DNA of 25,478 bases from CADEGZ01 sp035443705 (GTDB taxonomy: Bacteria; Pseudomonadota; Gammaproteobacteria; UBA6186; Azoamicaceae): contig DAORSV010000016.1 in assembly GCA_035443705.1 (NCBI GenBank), positions 1 to 25,478 of the forward strand. Reading direction: 5' to 3'. The notes beneath the pieces are model-generated. The model was not told the origin of the DNA, did not search any database, and worked only from the letters and a program-made list of their open reading frames with translations. Shown in pieces: positions 13,159 to 21,182 of this stretch (its first letter is position 1; every line of letters begins with the position of its first letter). The position numbers were made by a program, and so were the translations under genes.

Positions 13159-15483
13159 ATGGCAATGATAGATAAGCGCTCATTTCTGCTACTTTTAGTT
13201 GGAAGCCTTGCATTTTTTCAGGTAGAAGCCTTTCAGTCTTTTGTAGTAAACAGCATTCGTGTTGAAGGACTACAACGGGTCTCTAAAGGCGCGGTCTTAG
13301 AAGATCTTCCTGTACAGATAGGGCAGACGATAACAGACGCAAAAGCCACGGAAGCGATTCGTGCGCTTTACAAATCAGGCTTTTTTAAAGAAGTGACTTT
13401 AAATCGTGATGGCAATGCCTTGGTGGTGAGTGTTATAGAGCGTCCTACGATTAGTCACCTAACGCTTACGGGTATTAAAGATAAAGATAAAGTTAAGAAA
13501 CTCTTGAGAGAAGTCGGTGTGGCAGAAGGACAACTTTTTGATCCCGCTATTTTATTACGTGCCCAAAAAGAACTCGAACGCTATTATTATAGCCGTGGTC
13601 GTTATGGCGTAAAAATTGAACCAACAGTTACAGAAGAAGGTTCGTTGGTTTCTGTTACCTTTGCTATTTATGAAGGTGATGTTGCACGCATTAAAGAAAT
13701 CAAGATAATGGGAAACACCCTTTTTCCTGAAAAAGAACTTTTAAAAGAATTTAGAACCGTGAAGACGAATTGGTTATCCTGGTTTTCTAGCGATGATAAA
13801 TATAATAAAGAAAAATTAAACGCAGATTTAGAAACATTACGATCTTATTATATGGATCGCGGGTATATTAATTTTCAAATCGATTCTTCTCAGGTTTCCT
13901 TGTCTTCGGATAAAAAGAGTATTTTTATCACCATACATATAACCGAAGGCGAGAAATATAACTTTCGGCATGTGAGTTTGGCCGGACAATTTATTGTACC
14001 TAAAGAAGAGTTAGACTCTTTGCTTTTGCCCTTAGAAAAGGGAACGGCATTCTCTAGAAAGACATTATTAGAAGTGAAACAAGCACTTGAAAATCGATTA
14101 GGAGACGAAGGTTTTACTTTTGCGGAAGCACGCACTAACCATGAAATTATAGAAGACAAAAAATCTGTTGATATCGTTTTTGAGATGCACCCTGGTAAAC
14201 GCATGAGTGTGCGTCGGATCTTATTCAAAGGCAATTCAACCACAAAAGATGAAGTGTTGCGACGTGAGCTTCCTCAAATGGAAGGCACGTGGATTTCGAA
14301 TGCCCTGGTTAAAGAAGGCAAAGAAAAGATTTTGCGACGTGGGTTTGGTTCTGAAATAGAAATTGAAACACCAGCGGTGCCTGGCACAACCGACGAATTG
14401 GATGTTGTTTATAAGCTTGAAGAAGCGCGTTTAGGACAGTTGAGTGGTGGTCTCGGTTATTCGCCTACCGAAAAATTAATGTTTAACTTTGCCATTTCTC
14501 AAGAAAATTTCTTTGGAACCGGTAATGCAGTTGATTTTAACTTTGACAAAAGTAAGGCAACGACAAGCTACGCATTGGGTTACATGGATCCTTACTTTAC
14601 GGTCGATGGGATTGGAATGGGCGCCAGTGGTTATTTTAACCAGTCTAATCTGAGTAAAACCACGAATATTTCTAATTTTACAACAGACACACTTGGTGGA
14701 GAATTGCGTTGGATATTTCCTGTAGACAAGTATGAATTTATAAAACTTTCTGCGGGTTATGATGATACACGATTAAAAATTGACTCACTACTTGCGCCGA
14801 GAGAAATTCAAAATTTCACTAACCGCTATGGAACACAGTTTCGTGAGTATGCCGTTGGTGTAACTTGGATTTACGAAACTTTAAATCAACGCATATTCCC
14901 AACCCGGGGTTTATCACAATCTGCAGGCGTTAGGACGGTCGTTCCAGGTGCAAATCAGCAGTATTACCAGTTGTCCTATTCAGCATTGGCGTATAAGCCG
15001 CTAACAGAGTCTGAATTGTGGGTTGTTGGTCTGAAAGGTAACTTTTCTTATGGGTCTGGTTATGGAAAAACGTCTCGACTGCCTTTTTATAGAAATTCGT
15101 ATGCTGGAGGTATGGGTTCTGTTCGCGGTTTTGAAGAAAGTTCATTAGGACCCAAGGATTCGAGTGGTCGTTCGTTTGGGGGTAATGCGCTCATTTTAGG
15201 GACTGCATCTCTTATTTTTCCAAATCCGATTAAACCAGATGCAAAATCGGTTCGAACAGCATTGTTTTTAGATGCTGGTCAGGTATATGATACGAGCTAC
15301 ACGAAAAGTATCGTGAATGGCACATCTCGCAACCCGCGTGGGTTGAGGTATGCAGCGGGTGTATCCCTTACTTGGAATACGCCTTTAGGAGCGCCGCTGT
15401 CATTTAGTTTTGCAAAGCCAATCAATGCAAAGCGGGGTGATGAGACGCGTTACTTCGCGTTTTCGATGGCCACTCAATTTTAG
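13159..15483 (+). CDS. bamA: Outer-membrane protein assembly factor BamA
   Basis: Core of the BAM complex that inserts beta-barrel proteins into the outer membrane. From the ATG at 13159 it has 774 residues: a signal peptide (hydrophobic core FLLLLVGSLAFF, likely cut after VEA), five POTRA repeats (to about residue 420), then a 16-strand barrel. The lid-locking VRGF motif of loop 6 is at residues 655-658 (GMGSVRGFEESS), close to its position in E. coli. The C-terminal strand ends in Phe (FSMATQF), the BAM recognition signal. An in-frame GTG at 13114 would add 15 residues before the signal peptide and overlap the hairpin, so I reject it. ATG at 13165 is an equally good start. Confidence 0.96.
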   Translation: MAMIDKRSFLLLLVGSLAFFQVEAFQSFVVNSIRVEGLQRVSKGAVLEDLPVQIGQTITDAKATEAIRALYKSGFFKEVTLNRDGNALVVSVIERPTISHLTLTGIKDKDKVKKLLREVGVAEGQLFDPAILLRAQKELERYYYSRGRYGVKIEPTVTEEGSLVSVTFAIYEGDVARIKEIKIMGNTLFPEKELLKEFRTVKTNWLSWFSSDDKYNKEKLNADLETLRSYYMDRGYINFQIDSSQVSLSSDKKSIFITIHITEGEKYNFRHVSLAGQFIVPKEELDSLLLPLEKGTAFSRKTLLEVKQALENRLGDEGFTFAEARTNHEIIEDKKSVDIVFEMHPGKRMSVRRILFKGNSTTKDEVLRRELPQMEGTWISNALVKEGKEKILRRGFGSEIEIETPAVPGTTDELDVVYKLEEARLGQLSGGLGYSPTEKLMFNFAISQENFFGTGNAVDFNFDKSKATTSYALGYMDPYFTVDGIGMGASGYFNQSNLSKTTNISNFTTDTLGGELRWIFPVDKYEFIKLSAGYDDTRLKIDSLLAPREIQNFTNRYGTQFREYAVGVTWIYETLNQRIFPTRGLSQSAGVRTVVPGANQQYYQLSYSALAYKPLTESELWVVGLKGNFSYGSGYGKTSRLPFYRNSYAGGMGSVRGFEESSLGPKDSSGRSFGGNALILGTASLIFPNPIKPDAKSVRTALFLDAGQVYDTSYTKSIVNGTSRNPRGLRYAAGVSLTWNTPLGAPLSFSFAKPINAKRGDETRYFAFSMATQF

Positions 15484-15520
15484 TTGGTTATTTAGCAGTT
15501 TGCCTGCGAGGAGAGTTAGC

Positions 15521-16090
15521 TTGAAATATTTAATAAGATCCATTTTGTTATCAGTTTGTTTAGGCCTTGGTGCAATGGCCGTGACTGCGGACGAATTGCC
15601 AACCAGAATTGGTGTTTTAGATTGGCAGTTGCTGTTATCAAAATCGCCTCAAGCAGAAGATGCTGGCAAGCGTCTTGAAAAAGAATTTCAAGCGCCCAAA
15701 GATAAGTTTGTAAATAAGCAGAAAGAATTTCAAACTAAACGCGAAAAAATGCAGCGTGATGCAGACGTGATGTCGCTAGCAGAACGTGGTAAAAAAGAAA
15801 AAGAATTGGCTAAAATGGAACAAGATCTCCGTCGTATGGACGAAGAGTTAAGATCGGACTATGCAACCCGACATCGAGAAGAAATGGATCTCTTTATTAA
15901 AGAAGTGAAAGACGTGGTTGATAAAGTTGCGGAAGAATATAAGTATGATTTGGTTTTATCACAAGAAGCGGCATTGTATGTTGCAGAAAGAATTGATATC
16001 ACCGGAAAAGTTTTGGAACGATTAGAAAAAACGGCTAAGTCATCACCCGCTAAAAAGGCTGAGGCGACTAAGTCGGATAAGAAATCCTAA
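15521..16090 (+). CDS. skp: Periplasmic chaperone Skp/OmpH
   Basis: Trimeric periplasmic chaperone that holds unfolded outer-membrane proteins on the way to BamA. I start it at TTG 15521: AGGAGAG lies five bases upstream, and this start yields a clean signal peptide (KYLIRSILLSVCLGLG, likely cut after VTA). No ATG in frame gives a signal peptide. The mature part (TRIGVLDWQLLLSKSPQAED) opens with the family beta strand, followed by long charged helices (about residues 50-125) that form the tentacles. The product has 189 residues against about 161 in E. coli; the extra is mostly a Lys/Ala/Ser-rich C-terminal tail. It lies 37 bases after bamA. Confidence 0.93.
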   Translation: MKYLIRSILLSVCLGLGAMAVTADELPTRIGVLDWQLLLSKSPQAEDAGKRLEKEFQAPKDKFVNKQKEFQTKREKMQRDADVMSLAERGKKEKELAKMEQDLRRMDEELRSDYATRHREEMDLFIKEVKDVVDKVAEEYKYDLVLSQEAALYVAERIDITGKVLERLEKTAKSSPAKKAEATKSDKKS

Positions 16091-16097
16091 TTCACGA

Positions 16098-17171
16098 ATG
16101 AAGGATAGCCAATTTTACACACTGGGGGCGCTCGCTGATTTAATCGGCGCGCGCCTTCGAGGCGATCCGAGCTGTCTTATTTCGGGTATTGGGTCTTTAA
16201 GAGGTGCGAAAGCAGGAGAGATCTCTTTTTTAAGCAATGCGGAATACCGCAAAGATTCACCTTCACTATACCGTAGAGACTTAGCTTTAACAAAAGCATC
16301 TGCTGTTATTCTGAGCAGTGCCGAGGCTCCACTTTGTCCGGTACATCTGCTTGTTTCCGAGAATCCGCGATTAAGTTTAGCAAAAGCCGCTAAAATTTTT
16401 GAAAAAAAAGAAAGCCTAATCCCCGGTATTCATAAAAGCGCGCTGATAGGCGAAGGTTGCGAAATTCCGGATTCTGTTTCTATTGGCGCGAATGTTGTTT
16501 TAGGTAACCGTGTTATTTTAGGTGAAAATGTCGTTGTCGCACCAGGATGTATTATTGGACATGACTGCGTACTTGGTAATAATACAACGTTAATGGCACG
16601 TGTCACACTCTATGATAATGTTCAAATGGGTAAACACTGCTTGATTTACAGTGGCGCGGTTATTGGTGGTGATGGTTTTGGATTTGCACATCAAGAAGGT
16701 TCTTGGATACGGTTGCCGCACTTGGGTAGCGTGGTGATGGGCGATCAGGTTGAAATTGGGGCAAATACGACAATTGATCGTGGATTTTTAGAAGATACAT
16801 TGTTAGGCGATGGGGTTGTTATCGACAATTTAGTACAAGTCGGTCATAACGTTTCTATTGGTGCAGGAACAGCTATTGCGGGATGTGTTGCTATCGCGGG
16901 AAGTGCAGTGATTGGAAAATTTTGTTTAGTTGGTGGCGGTTCACGTATTGCTGGACATGTTGAAATTGTCGATCATGTACATCTCTCAGGTGCATCTATG
17001 GTGACACATTCGTTAAGGGTACCAGGCGTATATGGTGGATTTCCAGCGAAACCGGTTGATTTATGGCGAAAAAATATCGCACGCTTTCAGAACTTAGATG
17101 ATATGGCACGACGGTTGCGTGCTTTGGAAAATAGGGTATTGAACAATGCACGTCTTGTGGAGGATGAATAA
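16098..17171 (+). CDS. lpxD: UDP-3-O-acylglucosamine N-acyltransferase
   Basis: Adds the second, N-linked 3-hydroxyacyl chain in lipid A synthesis (third step), using acyl-ACP. The 357-residue protein has the N-terminal uridine-binding domain (about 1-105, with EISFLSNAEY) and a left-handed beta helix built of hexapeptide repeats (110-320), for example IGANVVLGNRVILGENVVVA. Catalytic His250 is in NLVQVGHNVSIG. A C-terminal helix (QNLDDMARRLRALENRV) follows. It is some 15 residues longer than E. coli LpxD (341), partly through an insertion around residues 51-60. The stop is followed immediately by the fabZ ATG. Confidence 0.96.
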   Translation: MKDSQFYTLGALADLIGARLRGDPSCLISGIGSLRGAKAGEISFLSNAEYRKDSPSLYRRDLALTKASAVILSSAEAPLCPVHLLVSENPRLSLAKAAKIFEKKESLIPGIHKSALIGEGCEIPDSVSIGANVVLGNRVILGENVVVAPGCIIGHDCVLGNNTTLMARVTLYDNVQMGKHCLIYSGAVIGGDGFGFAHQEGSWIRLPHLGSVVMGDQVEIGANTTIDRGFLEDTLLGDGVVIDNLVQVGHNVSIGAGTAIAGCVAIAGSAVIGKFCLVGGGSRIAGHVEIVDHVHLSGASMVTHSLRVPGVYGGFPAKPVDLWRKNIARFQNLDDMARRLRALENRVLNNARLVEDE

Positions 17172-17615
17172 ATGGTACTAGATATCCAGCAGATTTTAGA
17201 GCGGTTGCCACATCGATATCCATTTTTGTTGGTGGATCGTGTTTTAGAATTTGAACAAGATAAAACATTGTTGGCTATAAAAAATGTCTCCTTTAACGAG
17301 CCTTTTTTTTCAGGTCATTTTCCAGTTAAAGCGGTAATGCCGGGAGTCTTAATTTTAGAAGCATTGGCGCAAGCGGCTGCTATTTTGGCGAGTCATACTG
17401 CGGAATGGGATCCAAACGGCTCTTTATTCTATTTGGGATCTATTGAGAATGCACGTTTTAAAAAAATTGTTGTTCCAGGAGATCAATTACACTTAAGCGT
17501 AGAAATTTTAAAGCGCAGAGCAAATGTTTGGAAGTTTAAAGCGACTGCATTGGTTGAAAATGAAATTGTTTGTACAGCTGAAATGACCTGTGCGGAAGGA
17601 TCGGTGAGCTTGTGA
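17172..17615 (+). CDS. fabZ: 3-hydroxyacyl-ACP dehydratase
   Basis: Dehydrates 3-hydroxyacyl-ACP in fatty acid elongation and so competes with LpxA and LpxD for the same hydroxyacyl-ACP pool. The 147-residue protein has the hot-dog fold signature with catalytic His49 in FFSGHFPVKAVMPG and Glu63 in LILEALAQAA, and the N-terminal ILERLPHRYPFLLVDRV. It abuts lpxD without a spacer, and its TGA lies within the GTGA overlap with lpxA. Confidence 0.97.
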   Translation: MVLDIQQILERLPHRYPFLLVDRVLEFEQDKTLLAIKNVSFNEPFFSGHFPVKAVMPGVLILEALAQAAAILASHTAEWDPNGSLFYLGSIENARFKKIVVPGDQLHLSVEILKRRANVWKFKATALVENEIVCTAEMTCAEGSVSL

Positions 17616-18381
17616 TAGATAAACACGCGATAGTGGATCCCAAAGCTAAGCTTGCTGCTAATGTAGTGGTGGGTCCTTGGACACTGATTGGTCCAGATGT
17701 AGAAATTGAAGAAGGGACGACGATTGCCTCACATGTTGTTATTCGTGGTCCAACACGTATAGGTCGAGAAAATCGTATTTATCAGTTTGCGACTATTGGT
17801 GAAGATTCTCCAGATAAAAAATATTCGGGTGAACTCACCTATTTAGAAATTGGTGATCGCAATGTTTTTCGTGAATCTTGCACGATTCATCGCGGTACAG
17901 CGCAAGGCGGTGGAATAACGAAAATTGGAAACGATAATTTGTTTATGGCTTATACGCATGTTGCTCACGATTGTACGGTTGGTAATCAAGTGGTCTTTTC
18001 AAATAATGCCTCGATTGCAGGGCATGTCAAAGTGGAAGATTTTGTGTGCTTAGGTGGTATGGTAGGTGTTCATCAGTTTTGTGCGATTGGCGCTCACAGC
18101 TTTGCAGCTGGTGGTGCAATGATTATTAAAGATGTTCCACCCTTTGTGATGGTTTCAGGGTATCCGGCTGAGGCACATGGTTTAAATTCCGTTGGTTTAG
18201 AGCGTAGGGGCTATAGCGCTGTCACGATTGCTGCTTTGAAGCGTGCCTATAAAATTATTTTTAGACAGACCTTAACCCTTCAAGAAGCTATTAATGAGCT
18301 GAAGGGTATGGTGCTAGAAAATCCAGAAATACAGATTCTGATTGATTTCTTATCCAAGGCAACGCGTGGTATCGTCAGATA
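17612..18381 (+). CDS. lpxA: UDP-N-acetylglucosamine acyltransferase (stop codon lost in gap)
   Basis: First step of lipid A synthesis: moves a 3-hydroxyacyl chain from ACP to the 3-OH of UDP-GlcNAc. It starts at GTG 17612 (IDKHAIVDPKAKL), overlapping fabZ by GTGA. The left-handed beta helix is clear, with catalytic His in YTHVAHDCTVG and the block FVCLGGMVGVHQFCAIG. At the position of the E. coli acyl-length ruler Gly173 a Gly is kept, suggesting a long chain (inference). All 256 codons are visible: the protein ends KATRGIVR, matching the usual C-terminus TRGLIR, and the next two bases before the gap are TA, the beginning of TAA or TAG. So the gene is essentially complete and does not continue past the gap. 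Confidence 0.96.
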
Positions 18382-18481
18382 NNNNNNNNNNNNNNNNNNN
18401 NNNNNNNNNNNNNNNNNNNNNNNNNNNNNNNNNNNNNNNNNNNNNNNNNNNNNNNNNNNNNNNNNNNNNNNNNNNNNNNNN
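18382..18481. other. Assembly gap of exactly 100 N
   Basis: One hundred consecutive N, the conventional placeholder for a gap of unknown size. The left side ends two bases into the lpxA stop codon; the right side resumes about 120 codons into lpxB. If lpxB is complete in the organism, the missing sequence must be around 360-400 bases or more, so 100 is not the real length. The two flanks are in the same reading frame only by chance. Confidence 0.99.
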
Positions 18482-19261
18482 TGGCGTCAGGGACGGATTA
18501 AAAAGATCAAAAGAGCTGTTGATTTAATGCTTACACTTTTTCCCTTTGAGGCAAAATTTTTCGAAGATCACCAGGTGCCCGTTTGTTTTACAGGGCACCC
18601 TCTGGCAGATCAAATCCCATTAGCAGTTAATACGATTGAGTCAAAAGAAGCACTTGGGTTCGATGTATCCAAACCCGTTATTGCGCTATTACCCGGCAGC
18701 AGACAAGGCGAAATCAAATATTTAGCAGCAATATTCATTAGAAGTGCACAGCTTTGTTTTGAAAAACAAAAAAACCTGCAGTTTGTGATGCCCTTGGTAT
18801 CGGAAGCGCACAAAGCCACTTTGGAACATTTACATCAAACCATCGCACCCGAAGTGCCTATAAAAATGATACTGAGGGATCCACATTTAGCCATGCGTGC
18901 AGCAGATGCAGTATTGGTAACATCGGGTACTGCAACGTTAGAAGTCATGTTGCATAAAAAACCCATGATACTGGCGTATCGCATGCACCCGATTAATTTT
19001 TACATTGCAAAATGTGTGGTAAAACTGTCGTATATTGCGTTACCTAATTTATTAGCGGGTAAAGTGATTGTGCCCGAATTTATTCAAGATGATGCAACAC
19101 CCGAAAAATTAAGCGGTGCGTTGCTTCAACTGTTATCCCCGGATTTTGATCGTACAAGCTTGATCGCGAAATTTAATGAAATACATTTAAGTTTAAGAAA
19201 AAATGCGAGTGAAGTTGCTGCGAAGGCGATCCAAGGGGTTTTTGGACACAGACAAAATTAA
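18482..19261 (+). CDS. lpxB: Lipid-A-disaccharide synthase, 5' part lost in gap
   Basis: Joins UDP-2,3-diacylglucosamine and lipid X into the lipid A disaccharide at the inner membrane. Only 259 C-terminal codons are present, beginning WRQGRIKKIKRAVD, which aligns with E. coli LpxB at about residue 123 of 382; the N-terminal Rossmann half is hidden by the N run. Diagnostic blocks are FTGHPLADQIP, IALLPGSRQGEIK, LVTSGTATLEVML with the nucleotide-binding Ser-Gly-Thr, ILAYRMHPINFYIAK, and LPNLLAGKVIVPEFIQ. The order lpxA-lpxB is standard. The next gene in that standard order, rnhB, is displaced by about 2 kb of accessory genes. Confidence 0.96.
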   Translation, partial: WRQGRIKKIKRAVDLMLTLFPFEAKFFEDHQVPVCFTGHPLADQIPLAVNTIESKEALGFDVSKPVIALLPGSRQGEIKYLAAIFIRSAQLCFEKQKNLQFVMPLVSEAHKATLEHLHQTIAPEVPIKMILRDPHLAMRAADAVLVTSGTATLEVMLHKKPMILAYRMHPINFYIAKCVVKLSYIALPNLLAGKVIVPEFIQDDATPEKLSGALLQLLSPDFDRTSLIAKFNEIHLSLRKNASEVAAKAIQGVFGHRQN

Positions 19262-19278
19262 ATTCGACGAAATCGTGT

Positions 19279-19683
19279 TTATAAATTGTCCTTGGTAAAA
19301 TATTTTATATCTTCTGGGTGCCGTTCGAACATTTTTAATAAGTTACTTAAGGGTAAGCTGGGCTTAATTTCGCCACTTTCATATCGACTAAAGGCATTTT
19401 TTCCACCTCCAAATATCTCAGCGGCTTGTTGTTGGGTTAATCCTAAAATATAGCGGCGGATGCGCCGAATATCATCAGGAGAAAGCAAACCATCGACTTT
19501 GGCTTTAAATTCTTCAAAACTTTTTTCAGTAACCTCTATATCTTGGCCAGATAAGATTCCATCATCACATTGATTACACCATAGTCCAGGTTGTTCTAAC
19601 ATTATAGAACTTCCTTTATATGTAAACATCTGAGATTTTACTTTTTTCAATAAATTACCTTTGCCACATGCTGGACACTTCAT
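19279..19683 (-). CDS. mqsA: MqsA-family antitoxin (zinc finger plus Xre helix-turn-helix)
   Basis: The 134-residue protein matches MqsA/YgiT across its length. The N-terminal zinc-binding domain has Cys3, Cys6, Cys36 and Cys39 (MKCPACGKG and GLWCNQCDDG), which holds the toxin MqsR in known pairs. The C-terminal helix-turn-helix domain (about 65-134) includes LTQQQAAEIFGGGKNAFSRY, where Asn96 and Arg100 correspond to the DNA-contacting residues of E. coli MqsA. The ATG follows AAGGAG with six bases of spacing and touches the stop codon of the toxin remnant upstream. With the toxin broken, it may serve only as a regulator or as protection against related toxins (inference). Confidence 0.92.
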   Translation of the reverse strand: MKCPACGKGNLLKKVKSQMFTYKGSSIMLEQPGLWCNQCDDGILSGQDIEVTEKSFEEFKAKVDGLLSPDDIRRIRRYILGLTQQQAAEIFGGGKNAFSRYESGEIKPSLPLSNLLKMFERHPEDIKYFTKDNL

Positions 19684-19800
19684 CTATCGCTCCTTAAAAG
19701 AAATTACAAAATATCCCAATTCATCTTTTTGAAATTTAACATACAATTCAAATCCACCGAAGCTTGTATTGTAAACGTCTTTCCCATCTTTAATGTTACC
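19684..19800 (-). pseudogene. mqsR: MqsR-like toxin, only the last 38 codons remain
   Basis: Directly upstream of mqsA on the minus strand, a 38-codon open stretch ends in TAG touching the mqsA ATG. It reads KDVYNTSFGGFELYVKF and ends YFVISFKER, resembling the C-terminus of MqsR (E. coli: WQDVY, then VYLKITV and IVSFKEK). A TAA codon at 19801-19803 closes the frame on the 5' side, there is no start codon ATG in it, and none of the three frames further upstream shows the N-terminal part. MqsR is normally about 98 residues and cuts mRNA at GCU sites. So this is a 5'-truncated toxin gene and cannot give an active enzyme. The identification rests on a short stretch plus the exact mqsR-mqsA junction. 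Confidence 0.7.
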
Positions 19801-20110
19801 TTATTAGGGGGTTAATTGTCAAAAAATTTACCGTTTAAGGGTAATTAAATTTATAACCGTTTTTATGAACAGTTATTGGGGTGATTTAATTAAGCGTTAA
19901 ATTAGAGAAGCTTTTTCACTGTTCCATGTTAATGCTAACATTTAAATTGCTGCATTCTAAACCGTTAAATAACGTATAACACTGGTGTATCCAGATTCGG
20001 ACGGATGATCTTAATCTCCAACGACAACTTTTATAAATTAGCTTAGCGCGAGCTTATTGGTTTGAATTTAAGATGGATAAAGAGTTCTGGAAAACGCTGT
20101 ACAGTGCGAT
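19801..20110. other. Gene-free AT-rich region with an operator-like palindrome
   Basis: This stretch has no credible gene on either strand. Near its left end, TTACCGTTTAAGGGTAA (19828-19844) is a 17-base palindrome with seven of eight positions paired. E. coli MqsA binds sites of the form AACCT-N3-AGGTT, so this could be the operator of the mqsRA unit. A second, looser CCT-TATT-AGG (19799-19808) is adjacent. The rest holds short AT-rich sequence where the lost 5' half of the toxin gene or a decayed insertion could once have been. I see nothing else in it. Confidence 0.45.
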
Positions 20111-20160
20111 TCCTTCTCAACAACTTGTTGTGGAGAAGGTGCCCGAAGATCGGATGAGGA
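20111..20160. repeat. REP/MITE-like dispersed palindromic repeat
   Basis: Two hairpins in tandem. The first pairs CCTTCTC-A-ACAA (20112-20123) with TTGT-G-GAGAAGG (20128-20139) around CTTG, 11 of 12 pairs; the second pairs CCGA (20143-20146) with TCGG (20150-20153). The core GAGAAGGTGCCCGAAG followed by CGGATGAGG is, from memory, a motif dispersed in many copies through proteobacterial genomes. It ends 8 bases before the 3' end of the deformylase-fusion gene, where it may also stop or stabilise that minus-strand transcript. Copy number in this genome is not visible from one window. Confidence 0.65.
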
Positions 20161-20168
20161 GAGTTCAA

Positions 20169-21182
20169 TTAGTCTAAAAACTCACCATCAACATAATACC
20201 ACCGTCCTTCTTCACGATGAAATTTGCTTCGCTCGTGTATCTGATCTGCTATATTATTGTGTTTGTATTTTGCGATAAATTCTACATGTCCAATGTTCGG
20301 ATCCAGATCATCATATGCGTTAATCACTTGTAAACCTAACCATTCGTAGGTGCGTTTAGTATTTTTTTGTTGATGAAATTTTATTAATGCGGGTCCTCGC
20401 ATGGTTGCTTCGATGTACGTTAAATTTCCGTTAAAATAAGCCGTATACCGAGAACGCATTAAGGCTTCTGGTGTGGGTGCATCCTTTGTCCTATGTAGAT
20501 AGGGGCCACAACAGGCCTTAAAATCTGCACCCGAGCCGCAAGGGCAGTTTATAAGTTTTTCTTGCATCTTCTTCTTTTCTTCATACATGGCATCATAGAA
20601 TTTATCGACAGCCTCTCTAGAATCAAAGGTTCTTTTATCAATACATTTGTTTGGACTTAACTCGTAATACAAAAAGCCATTTAAATGATCAGTTTCGTGT
20701 TGAAAAACCCGCGCATGTCTGTCACTGAGTTCGCGTATAATTGTTTTGCCATCTTCATCTTGGTATTTTGCGCGTATGTTTGTGTAGCGTTTTACATGAC
20801 CCGTGGCGAGTGGTACGGAAAAGCAGCCTTCCCAGCACAGATCTTCTGCTGGCGTATGTGCTGTTGCGCTTGTTAATGGCTCATAACTGGGATTAATCAT
20901 GACTTCTAAAGTCGCATCTGCATCAGGGCAAAAAAGGAAAATGCGTTTGTTCTCACCCCATTGATTCGCAGCCATGCCTGCGGCAGAGTCCCAAGGTGCA
21001 CCAGCTGCCTTAAGTTGTTCGGCTTGTATCGAATATTTCATATCTTGGATGAACTGTTTATCAACATCGTTTAATGGAAAATGCACGGTTTCAGCTATTT
21101 GTCGCAAAAGTGGATGATGAAAGTCTACTAACGTTAATATACGGGGTTTTGCGGGCGGATTTAGGGGTTGAATTGCATCCAT
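20169..21182 (-). CDS. Peptide deformylase fused to a YchJ-like SEC-C domain
   Basis: A two-part protein of 337 residues. Residues 15-200 are a peptide deformylase with all three metal-site motifs: GMAANQ (Gln74), EGCFS (Cys120) and QHETDHLNG (His162, Glu163, His166), so it should be able to remove formyl groups from N-terminal Met. A charged linker (EEKKKMQEKL) leads to a SEC-C zinc motif (Cys213, Cys215, Cys224, Cys225 in CPCGSGADFKACCG) and then a YchJ-type NTF2-like domain (LMRSRYTAYF, TYEWLGLQV, IHERSKFHREEGRWYYVDG). The second SEC-C motif found at the end of E. coli YchJ is absent. The ATG has GGAGTG five bases upstream. It stands outside the usual def-fmt context, so it is probably an accessory deformylase. 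Ribosome or nascent-chain targeting by the SEC-C part is inference. Confidence 0.88.
   Translation of the reverse strand: MDAIQPLNPPAKPRILTLVDFHHPLLRQIAETVHFPLNDVDKQFIQDMKYSIQAEQLKAAGAPWDSAAGMAANQWGENKRIFLFCPDADATLEVMINPSYEPLTSATAHTPAEDLCWEGCFSVPLATGHVKRYTNIRAKYQDEDGKTIIRELSDRHARVFQHETDHLNGFLYYELSPNKCIDKRTFDSREAVDKFYDAMYEEKKKMQEKLINCPCGSGADFKACCGPYLHRTKDAPTPEALMRSRYTAYFNGNLTYIEATMRGPALIKFHQQKNTKRTYEWLGLQVINAYDDLDPNIGHVEFIAKYKHNNIADQIHERSKFHREEGRWYYVDGEFLD

Noticed and set aside
17612..19261. A single 549-codon LpxA-LpxB fusion protein
   Set aside because: The frame is continuous only through 100 N. LpxA's normal C-terminus and the first two bases of a stop codon end exactly at the gap.
20073..20177. 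A + strand 34-codon frame starting MDKEFWKTLYSAIPSQQ
   Set aside because: It runs through the palindromic repeat and into the 3' end of the deformylase-fusion gene, has no ribosome binding site and matches no family I know.
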